Shown here one piece after another: positions 7,406 to 14,322 of a stretch of 64,000 bases of DNA. The translations under genes were made by a program, and so were the position numbers. The stretch comes from Mycolicibacterium aurum (GTDB lineage: Bacteria > Actinomycetota > Actinomycetes > Mycobacteriales > Mycobacteriaceae). Below the pieces are notes generated by a model, which was not told where the DNA came from, searched no databases, and was given only the letters and a program-made list of their open reading frames with translations. The DNA lies in the NCBI RefSeq assembly GCF_900637195.1, contig NZ_LR134356.1, positions 186,001 to 250,000 on the forward strand, read 5' to 3'. Every line of letters starts with the position of its first letter. The stretch's first letter is position 1.

Positions 7406-8617
7406 GTGCCCGCGGCGGAATTGCGCTGGCGCGCCTCACCTTTGGCGGGTTCGATCGCCACGTGCATCGCGGCGGCCATCGCCGCCGCAGTGTTGACCGG
7501 ACGGTGGGAGCTGGTCGCCTTCGCGGCACCTCTGCTCGGGGTGCTGTGTTCGGTCGGCTGGCAGCCGGGGGCACCGACGGTCGACGTGACTGCGAGCCCG
7601 CCCTTCCAGCGGTGCTTCGAAGACGAGCAGGTGCCGGTGGTGGTGACGGCATGCGCCGACGACGGCAGCGACGTCGGGGTGGACTGCTCGGTGGTGCCGG
7701 GCATGGAGCTCACCGGCGGCGGCGGGTCACTTCTGCTGACGGCGGCGCGGTGGGGCCGCTACCCGGTCCGCGCCACCGTCCGCGTCGCCGGGCGCGGTGG
7801 GCTCATCGAGGGCACCGGCACGGTCGACGCTGCCGAGATCTGCGTATTCCCACTCGCCCCACCACAATCCACGGCGATTCCGCGTACCGACCTGCTGGAT
7901 CGGCTGGGCACCCACCGCACTCGCTACACCGGCCCCGGCGTCGAGTTCGCCGACATCAGACCCTATGTTCCCGGCGACCAGCTGCGCACGGTCAACTGGC
8001 CCGTCAGCGCCCGTCGCGGCACTCTGCACGTCACCGAACGGCTCACCGACCGGGCCGCCGACGTCGTGGTGATCGTCGACACCTACCCGCAGCCACCGGG
8101 GCCCGCCACCGCGGCGACCGAACGGACGGCCCGCGGCGCCGCCCAGGTGGTGCAGAGCGCTCTGCGCTACGGGGACAGGGCCGGTCTGGTCGCGCTCGGC
8201 GCCACGGGCACCCGTTGGCTGGCCGCCGACATCGGGCAGCGGCAGTTCTACCGCATTCTCGACACCATGCTCGGCGCGGCCGACACCTTCGACACCGCGA
8301 CGGGCACTCTGGCGCCGCGCTCCGCCGTGCCGGTCGGCGCCATCGTCATCGCCTTCTCCACCATGCTCGACACCCAATTCGCCCTCGCGATGCTCGATCT
8401 GCGTAAGCGGGGCCATGCCGTCGTGGTCGTGGACGTTCTCGACGGCAGCCCACTCGTCGGCGACCACGACCCACTGGTGCACCGCATGTGGGCGATGCAG
8501 CGGTCGTTCATGTACCGCGACATGGCCACCGTCGGTGTCGACATCGTCGGGTGGCCGGCGACCGCGACGCTGGACCAGGCGATGGCGCTGGTCCCGGTGC
8601 ATCGGACCCGTCGATGA
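7406..8617 (+). CDS. DUF58 domain membrane protein, MoxR partner
   Basis: A 403-residue protein with two adjacent N-terminal hydrophobic helices (about 12-45), an extracellular-type beta domain (about 50-150) and a DUF58/vWA-like domain whose signature, G-EFADIRPYVPGDQLRTV, lies near 175-194 and is followed by INW-type residues and VVIVDTYP. DUF58 proteins are the standard partners of MoxR ATPases, and the vWA-like fold is thought to bind metal and protein clients. GTG 7406 follows the moxR stop by six bases. Its stop overlaps the start of the last operon gene (ATGA). The client protein is unknown. Confidence 0.82.
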   Translation: MPAAELRWRASPLAGSIATCIAAAIAAAVLTGRWELVAFAAPLLGVLCSVGWQPGAPTVDVTASPPFQRCFEDEQVPVVVTACADDGSDVGVDCSVVPGMELTGGGGSLLLTAARWGRYPVRATVRVAGRGGLIEGTGTVDAAEICVFPLAPPQSTAIPRTDLLDRLGTHRTRYTGPGVEFADIRPYVPGDQLRTVNWPVSARRGTLHVTERLTDRAADVVVIVDTYPQPPGPATAATERTARGAAQVVQSALRYGDRAGLVALGATGTRWLAADIGQRQFYRILDTMLGAADTFDTATGTLAPRSAVPVGAIVIAFSTMLDTQFALAMLDLRKRGHAVVVVDVLDGSPLVGDHDPLVHRMWAMQRSFMYRDMATVGVDIVGWPATATLDQAMALVPVHRTRR

Positions 8618-9030
8618 CCGCGCGGCTGCTGCTGCCCTCGGCCTTCGGCGTCTTCATGGTGGGGGCCGCAGCCTATGCCGCCGACGGGGTGGCGCTGGTG
8701 GCCGCGGGCACCGCACTCGGTGCGGTCGTGCTGTCGGTGTGGGTGCGGCAGGCGGCCACGGCGGCAGTGCTGCTGGCGATGACGACAATCGTGCTCGCCG
8801 ACGCCGCCCCGATGTACACCGTGCTGGCTGGGTTGGCTGCGGCCGCGTATCTGGTGCTGCGGCACACCGATCCGACGGTGCCGACGATGCTGTTCGCCGT
8901 CGGGTTCGGCGGAGCCGCCGCCCTGGTGGTCGCCGTACCGGTGCACGTGCCGTGGCTGCCGCTGGTCGCTCCCCTGGCGCTGCTGGCCGGCTATCTGCTG
9001 TCGCTCAGACCATTTCTAAGGTCGCGCTGA
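8614..9030 (+). CDS. Polytopic membrane protein, last gene of the MoxR operon
   Basis: A 138-residue protein made almost entirely of hydrophobic helices, about five in number, rich in Ala, Val and Leu, ending with a short basic tail (LRPFLRSR). The ATG at 8614 overlaps the DUF58 stop by four bases, which decides the start over an in-frame position at 8488. No motif or family is recognised. Its consistent coupling to moxR and DUF58 genes suggests a membrane component of the same system. Confidence 0.65.
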   Translation: MTARLLLPSAFGVFMVGAAAYAADGVALVAAGTALGAVVLSVWVRQAATAAVLLAMTTIVLADAAPMYTVLAGLAAAAYLVLRHTDPTVPTMLFAVGFGGAAALVVAVPVHVPWLPLVAPLALLAGYLLSLRPFLRSR

Positions 9031-9101
9031 GCCGGACGTCTGATACCTCACAGTCGGCATCTTTGCCGCGGGGGCGGGAACTCCAGGGGAGGAGGTGTGC
9101 C

Positions 9102-9513
9102 ATGGCAGCGACGCCGGTTCTCTTGTACGACGGCATCTGCGGGTTCTGTAACGGTGCCGTGCAGACGATCCTGCGACTCGACCGCGACGGTGATCTGAGG
9201 TTCGCGGCGCTCGACAGCGAGTTCGGCAAGGCGGTGATCACCCGGCATCCCCACCTGGCCGACGTGGACTCGGTGGTCTTCGTCGACGATCCCGGCGGTC
9301 CCGCCGAACGCGTCACCGTGATCGGCTGCGGCGCTGCGGGTGGCGAAGTACCTCGGGGGGCCGTGGCGCGCCCTGCTGGCCGCGGGGGCGATCCCGACGC
9401 CGGCGCGGGACCGGCTGTACGACGGTCTCGCCCGTGTCCGATACCGCATCTTCGGCACCCACGACACCTGCCCCATCCCGGCGCCGGAGGTGCGGGCTCG
9501 CTTCTTGTTCTGA
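9102..9513 (+). pseudogene. DCC-family thiol-disulfide oxidoreductase, frameshifted
   Basis: The reading begins at ATG 9102 with an AGGAGG-like Shine-Dalgarno and encodes the DCC signature LLYDGICGFCNGAV, including the CxxC pair, through about residue 75 (PAERVTV). The family sequence then continues in another frame (SAAALRVAKYLGGPWRALL, then the YDGLARVRYRIFGTHD end) and stops at 9511-9513. The break is at about 9318-9322, where GTG-ATCGGCT stands in place of an expected GTGCGATCGGCT. A two-base loss or one-base gain would restore a 137-residue protein of normal family length. Both halves are well conserved, so this is either a recent mutation or a sequencing error. DCC proteins are putative thioredoxin-like oxidoreductases. 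No promoter or partner is obvious. Confidence 0.85.
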
Positions 9514-9538
9514 GCGCGCCGTCGAGTACCGTCGTGGC

Positions 9539-10390
9539 GTGAGCCGAGCCCTCGACATCCCGGTTGCCGGCGGCCCGTACGCGATTGCCCAAGGACCGGA
9601 CGGTGCCATGTGGGTGACACTGGTCCACAGCGGGGAGATCGCGCGCATCGCGCCGAGCGGCGAACTCGACATCCATCCGGTGCACCCCCTGAGCAAGCCA
9701 TCCATCATCGTGGCAGCCCCGGACGGCGCCATGTGGTTCACCCGCAACGGTGATGATCGGATCGGCCGCATCGCGGTGGACGGTGCGCAGCGTGAGATCG
9801 AATTGCCGCACGGTAGCGCACCTTTCGGACTCTGCGTAGGTCCCGACGACGCACTGTGGTTCACCACGATGACGTCCGGCACCGTGAGTCGGATCGGAGC
9901 CGGCGATGACGTGGACGTGGTGGCTGTTCCCCGCGGTGGCCCGGCGATGATCACCGCGGGCCCCGACGACGCGATGTGGTTCACCCTCAACGAGAGCAGC
10001 GCCATCGGGCGCGTGGACATGGCAGGCGACATGAGCATCCGGCAGACCCCGACCCCGACGGCGGGGCCCGTCGGCATCACGGCGACACACGATGATGCGG
10101 TGTGGTTCACCGAAATTCGGGCAGGCAAGCTCGGCCGCATCCCGATGAACGAGGCGATTCAGGAACTCGAACTGCCGGGCAAGCCCCACGCGGTGGTGGC
10201 CGACCGGGCCGACGGCGTCTGGGTCAGCCTGTGGGAAACCGACCAGATCGCACGCGTCAGCGCCGACGGCGAGGTCACGATGATCGACCTTCCCGCGGGC
10301 AGCGAGCCGCACGGCCTCACGGTGGCGGCCGACGGCGCGCTGTGGGTCGCCCTCGAAGCGGGCTACGTCTGGCGCCTACCCACCGGCTGA
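9539..10390 (+). CDS. Virginiamycin B lyase-like seven-bladed beta-propeller
   Basis: A 283-residue protein of seven repeats of about 40 residues, each with a GPDGAMWVT- or APDGAMWFT-type strand and a closing GRI/ARI strand, the Vgb (streptogramin lyase) pattern. Vgb linearises type B streptogramins using a His/Glu pair. Matching His residues sit in PHAVV and PHGLT of the last two blades, so catalysis is possible but unproven. Mycobacterial members may act on other substrates. GTG 9539 is supported by TACCGT six bases upstream (9527-9532) and the absence of a Shine-Dalgarno. No signal peptide is present, so it should be cytoplasmic. It converges on zmp1 with 16 bases between stops. Confidence 0.75.
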   Translation: MSRALDIPVAGGPYAIAQGPDGAMWVTLVHSGEIARIAPSGELDIHPVHPLSKPSIIVAAPDGAMWFTRNGDDRIGRIAVDGAQREIELPHGSAPFGLCVGPDDALWFTTMTSGTVSRIGAGDDVDVVAVPRGGPAMITAGPDDAMWFTLNESSAIGRVDMAGDMSIRQTPTPTAGPVGITATHDDAVWFTEIRAGKLGRIPMNEAIQELELPGKPHAVVADRADGVWVSLWETDQIARVSADGEVTMIDLPAGSEPHGLTVAADGALWVALEAGYVWRLPTG

Positions 10391-10406
10391 GCGCAGCGGC
10401 AGCGGA

Positions 10407-12392
10407 TCAGTTCCAGATATGAACGCGGCGTTCGGGTTCCAGGTAGAGCTCGTCGTCCTGGCTGACCTCGAACGCAGTGTAGAACGCGTCCATGTTGCGT
10501 ATCACGCCGTTGCAGCGGAACTCCGCCGGCGAATGCGGATCCACTGCGAGGCGTCGGATCGCTTCGGCTTCACGCGATTTCGTGCGCCACACCTGCGCCC
10601 AGCCGTAGAAGACCCGCTGCTCGCCGGTCAGCCCGTCGAGCACCGGGGCCTCGTCGTCACCGAGGGACAGGCGATACGCGAGCAGGGCGATGGAGAGCCC
10701 GCCGAGATCGCCGATGTTCTCGCCGACGGTGAAGGCGCCGTTGACGTGATGTGAGGGTTCCAGACCGCGCGGCACGAACTCCTCGTACTGCTCGATCAAC
10801 GCCTTTGTGCGGAGCCCGAATTCGGCACGATCGTCGTCGGTCCACCAGTCCACCAGGTTGCCGTCGCCGTCGTACTTGGCGCCCTGGTCGTCGAAGCCGT
10901 GCCCGATCTCGTGCCCGATGACCGCGCCGATACCGCCGTAGTTGGCGGCGTCGTCGGCGTCGGCGTCGAAGAACGGCGGCTGCAGGATCGCGGCCGGGAA
11001 CACGATCTCGTTCATGCCGGGGTTGTAATAGGCGTTGACGGTCTGAGGCGTCATGAACCACTCGTCGCGGTCCACCGGGCCACCCAGCTTCGCCAGCTCA
11101 CGGTCGTTTTCGAGCGCATAGCCGTTGCGGTAGTTGCCGTACAGGTCGTCGCGCGCGATCACCAGCGACGAGTAGTCGCGCCACTTGTTCGGATAGCCGA
11201 TCTTCGGCGTGAACTTGTCGAGCTTGACCAGCGCCTTCTCGCGGGTCTGCGGCGTCATCCAGTCCAGCGTGTTGATGCTGACCCGATAGGCCTCGCGCAG
11301 ATTCGCGACCAGCTCGTCCATCCGCTCCTTGGCCTGCGGCGGGAAGTGCCTATCCACATACAGCCGGCCCAGCGCCTCGCCCAGCAGGCTCTCGGTCACC
11401 GACACGCCGCGCTTCCAGCGCTCCCGGATCTCCTCGGTGCCCGAGAGCTTGCGGCCGTAGAACGAGAAGTCCTCGGCGATCAGCTCGTCGGTGAGCAGAA
11501 ACGTGCGCGCGTGGATGACCCGCCAGCGCAACCAGTTCTTCCAGTCGTCGAGGCTCTCATCAGCCCACAGGGCGGCCAACGCGGTCAGGAAGTCCGGCTG
11601 CCGAACCACCACCTCGGCCGCCTGCTCCGCGCTGGCGCCGAGGGCGGAAATCCACCCCGTCCAGTCGAAGCCCGGTGCCTCGTCGACCACGTCGGCGAAC
11701 GTACGCAGGTTGTAGGTCAGGTCGGCGTCGCGGCGCTTCACCACATCCCAGTGCGCGGCCGCGATCTTGGTCTCCAGTGCGACCACGGCGGCGGCGGCGT
11801 CGGACTGATCACCGCCAAAGACGCGTGCGAACATCGCGGCGATGTGCGCGGGGTAGGCGGCCAGGATCTCGGCATGCTGCTCGTCGCGGAAGTAGGACTC
11901 GTCGGGCAGCCCGATCCCGGACTGGCTCAGGTGCAGCAGGTAGCGCTCGGAGTTCTTGGAGTCGGTATCGACGTAGACGCCGACGCCGCCGCCGATGCCG
12001 GTGCGCTGCAGCGAACCCATGACCGCGGCCAGTGCGTCACGGGTGTCCGCGGCGTCGATGGTCGCCAGCTCGTCGAGCAGCGGTGTCAGACCCCGCTCGC
12101 GCACGGTCTGCTCGTCCATGAAACTGGCGTAGAGGTCGCCGATGCGCTGCTCGTCGGTGCCCGCCGGCGCATTGGACTCAGCGGCCTGGGTGATCAGGTC
12201 GCGGATCTGCTCCTCGGCGCGGTCGTACAGCGTGCGGAACGCGCCGTCGGTGGCCCGATCGGCGGGGATCTGGTACTCGCTGAGCCAGCGGCCGTTGACG
12301 TGACCGAACAGGTCGTCCTGGGGACGGGCCTGTGCGTCGACGTAGCGCAGGTCGATTCCGGACTTGAGGTTCGCAGTAGCTTCTAGCGTCAC
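10407..12392 (-). CDS. zmp1: M13 family zinc metallopeptidase Zmp1
   Basis: A 661-residue neprilysin-type peptidase. The zinc site HEIGH lies at 494-498 (ligands His494 and His498, catalytic Glu495) with third ligand Glu558 in GENIGDLGG. The substrate-binding NAYYNP motif is at 453-458. The length matches M. tuberculosis Zmp1 (663). Zmp1 is reported to dampen inflammasome activation and to be exported without a classical signal, and none is seen here. GTG 12392 is chosen because CACCCT ends six bases upstream, the leaderless pattern; a longer frame to 12479 would overlap the divergent gene. The gene is divergent from the Rv0199-like gene with only 40 bases between starts, so the two promoters overlap. 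Confidence 0.93.
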   Translation of the reverse strand: MTLEATANLKSGIDLRYVDAQARPQDDLFGHVNGRWLSEYQIPADRATDGAFRTLYDRAEEQIRDLITQAAESNAPAGTDEQRIGDLYASFMDEQTVRERGLTPLLDELATIDAADTRDALAAVMGSLQRTGIGGGVGVYVDTDSKNSERYLLHLSQSGIGLPDESYFRDEQHAEILAAYPAHIAAMFARVFGGDQSDAAAAVVALETKIAAAHWDVVKRRDADLTYNLRTFADVVDEAPGFDWTGWISALGASAEQAAEVVVRQPDFLTALAALWADESLDDWKNWLRWRVIHARTFLLTDELIAEDFSFYGRKLSGTEEIRERWKRGVSVTESLLGEALGRLYVDRHFPPQAKERMDELVANLREAYRVSINTLDWMTPQTREKALVKLDKFTPKIGYPNKWRDYSSLVIARDDLYGNYRNGYALENDRELAKLGGPVDRDEWFMTPQTVNAYYNPGMNEIVFPAAILQPPFFDADADDAANYGGIGAVIGHEIGHGFDDQGAKYDGDGNLVDWWTDDDRAEFGLRTKALIEQYEEFVPRGLEPSHHVNGAFTVGENIGDLGGLSIALLAYRLSLGDDEAPVLDGLTGEQRVFYGWAQVWRTKSREAEAIRRLAVDPHSPAEFRCNGVIRNMDAFYTAFEVSQDDELYLEPERRVHIWN

Positions 12393-12432
12393 CCCACCAG
12401 GGTGCCAGAAACGTCCAGGTACCCTCACGCGC

Positions 12433-13008
12433 ATGCCCGACGACGAGCACGAACCCCGGCATGGCGGCGTCTTCAGCACCTACGGCATCGTCTCGGCAGT
12501 CCTCGGTGTGGTGGCCGTCGCCGCGGTCGTCCTGGCGGGGGTGATCTGGGCCGGCCACCGCAGCGAGACCGACGAACTGCGATACCGCACCCAGGTGCTG
12601 CAGGCCGCCGCCGACTGGACGGGCGTACTGATCAACATGAACAAAGACACCGTCGAGGCCGACCTTGCCACCCTGCACGAGGGCACGGTGGGGCAGTTGA
12701 ACGCCGACTTCGAGAGCAGCGTGGAGCCCTATCGCAAGCTGGTGCAGACGCTGCAGTCCAGCACGCAGGGACAGATCGATTCGGTGGCCATCGAGACGAT
12801 CCACCACGACGACCCCGACGCCCCGGCGGCGCCGACGTCGGATCTGTCGGGCTTCGCGTCGCGGACCGACACCGTGTTGGTGGTCGCGACCTCGCTGAGT
12901 GAGAACGCGGGCACCGAGACGCCGCAGACGGTGCGCTGGACGCTGCGGCTCGACGTCAGCGACGTCGACGGCAAGCTGCTGGTCTCCCGCCTGGAGCCGA
13001 TCCGATGA
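12433..13008 (+). CDS. Mce-associated-type membrane protein, Rv0199-like
   Basis: A 191-residue protein with one N-terminal transmembrane helix (about 17-40) and an extracytoplasmic NTF2-like domain (about 45-191). This architecture matches the Mce-associated and TmatB-type single-pass proteins. ATG 12433 has TACCCT seven bases upstream and no Shine-Dalgarno. It overlaps the next gene by four bases (ATGA) and together with it corresponds to Rv0199-Rv0200, which lie between zmp1 and mmpL11 in M. tuberculosis. A role with envelope lipid transport is suggested by mmpL11 nearby, but nothing specific is visible. Confidence 0.75.
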   Translation: MPDDEHEPRHGGVFSTYGIVSAVLGVVAVAAVVLAGVIWAGHRSETDELRYRTQVLQAAADWTGVLINMNKDTVEADLATLHEGTVGQLNADFESSVEPYRKLVQTLQSSTQGQIDSVAIETIHHDDPDAPAAPTSDLSGFASRTDTVLVVATSLSENAGTETPQTVRWTLRLDVSDVDGKLLVSRLEPIR

Positions 13009-13694
13009 GGAACCGGCTGCGGATACTGGCTTTCGACCTGCTGGCGCCGATCGGTGCGGTGGCGGCGCTGGTGTACGTCGGCGTCGCGCTCGGATGGCCG
13101 CTGTGGTGGGTGGCGGCGTGCTCGGTGCTCTGCGTGCTGGTGGTCGAGGGCGTGATCGTCAACTTCGCGCTGGCCCGCCGCGACGCGGTGACCGTCGGCA
13201 CCGACGACGACGGCCCCGGACTGCGGCTGGCTGTGGTCGGCACAGCGGCCGCCGCGATGGTGGCCGCGGCGGTGGTCGGCTACACGCAGTGGACGCAGCC
13301 CGACCGCGCGCTGCGCGCCGACAGCGCGGAGGTAACGGGCATCGCCAGCAGCGTCGCCGAAGCGTCGGCGACGTTCACGCCGCAGAACCCGACGGGATCC
13401 ATCGATCGCGCCACCAGCATGATGTCACCCGCCAGCGCAGAGCGATTCACCAGCGAATTCGCGGCCGTGGCAAAGGATCTGGGAAGCAGGAATGTCTCGG
13501 CGCAGGCCAGCACGGTGTCCGCGGGCCTTGAGGCGATCGGCCCCGACGCGGCGAGCGTGGCCGTGATCCTGCGCGGCACCCAGTCCTCGCCCGGGCAGCG
13601 GCCCGATACCGCGGTACTGGCGCTGCGCGTCGCGCTGTCCAAGACCGACGGGCGCTGGTTGGTCGAGGACGTCGCGCCCATCCACTCCCGCTAG
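13005..13694 (+). CDS. Membrane protein with NTF2-like tail, Rv0200-like
   Basis: A 229-residue protein with three hydrophobic helices (about 10-30, 35-55 and 75-95) followed by an extracytoplasmic domain of the same general shape as that of its upstream partner (about 100-229, with GRWLVEDVAPI near the end). It overlaps the upstream gene by four bases and so is translationally coupled. The pair looks like a heterodimer with related soluble domains. The corresponding M. tuberculosis locus is Rv0200, of unknown function. It converges on the HTH gene with 85 bases between. Confidence 0.72.
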   Translation: MRNRLRILAFDLLAPIGAVAALVYVGVALGWPLWWVAACSVLCVLVVEGVIVNFALARRDAVTVGTDDDGPGLRLAVVGTAAAAMVAAAVVGYTQWTQPDRALRADSAEVTGIASSVAEASATFTPQNPTGSIDRATSMMSPASAERFTSEFAAVAKDLGSRNVSAQASTVSAGLEAIGPDAASVAVILRGTQSSPGQRPDTAVLALRVALSKTDGRWLVEDVAPIHSR

Positions 13695-13779
13695 TGCCGT
13701 CGCGAAAGTGAAGCCAGGGCTGTGAATCCGGGCCGGTCCACGACCCGGAATGATATTTCGCGGAAAGTGGGCCGCGTGC

Positions 13780-14322
13780 TCAGTCGTTGTGGCGCTGCGA
13801 GCGCATCTTGGCGAACCGGTCGGACAGCCGGCCCATCCTGATCATCAGCGAGGCCGCCGGGCTCGTGGTGCCGCGCAGATAGGCGGCGAAATCCTCGGCG
13901 GGAACCCCGATGCGGGAGGCGAACTCCTGCTCGCCCAGCCCCGACCGCTCCAGCAGCAGATGCACATGGCGTGCCACCTCGGCGCACTCGTTGGCCACCA
14001 GATGCTCGCGGGTGCGGATCAGCACCTCCGACATCGCCCGCGACACCCCGTAGGGCCGGGCCGTCTCGAGGACCTCTTCGACCTGGCGCGCGGTCCTGCC
14101 GAACGGATCGCGCTTGATGGCCACGACGATGCGCTGCCAGACCGCCAGGTCGTCGTTCTCCAAGGCTGCCCGGATGGCGGCGGTCGGCCAGAATTCGACC
14201 GGCCTGCTGTCCAGCGGAGGGGCCACGGCGCGGTTGCGTGACGACGCCTGCGATGCGTCGCCACGATCGGTGTCGCGGCTGTTCCCCCGAACATCGTGGG
14301 TGTCGGACAAGTTCGGGGTCAC
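13780..14322 (-). CDS. XRE-type helix-turn-helix protein coupled to mmpL11, Rv0201c-like
   Basis: A 180-residue protein. The N-terminal 30 residues are disordered and acidic, the middle is alpha-helical (about 40-110), and a Cro/CI-type helix-turn-helix occupies about 115-165 (LLERSGLGEQEFASRIGVPAEDFAAYLRG). The GTG at 14322 overlaps the mmpL11 stop as GTGA, fixing the start and making it the downstream gene of a two-gene operon. It could regulate the mmpL11/hemophore promoters, but XRE-like proteins coupled to transporters also serve non-regulatory roles. No operator was identified. Confidence 0.75.
   Translation of the reverse strand: MTPNLSDTHDVRGNSRDTDRGDASQASSRNRAVAPPLDSRPVEFWPTAAIRAALENDDLAVWQRIVVAIKRDPFGRTARQVEEVLETARPYGVSRAMSEVLIRTREHLVANECAEVARHVHLLLERSGLGEQEFASRIGVPAEDFAAYLRGTTSPAASLMIRMGRLSDRFAKMRSQRHND

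Noticed and set aside
1..9030. RicR operator within the copper-related region
   Set aside because: No clear pair of TACCC and GGGTA arms with correct spacing was seen. ricR itself is downstream of a promoter outside the window.
9300..9340. Programmed frameshift in the DCC gene
   Set aside because: There is no slippery heptamer, no downstream pseudoknot, and the family is not known for recoding. A simple indel explains the break.
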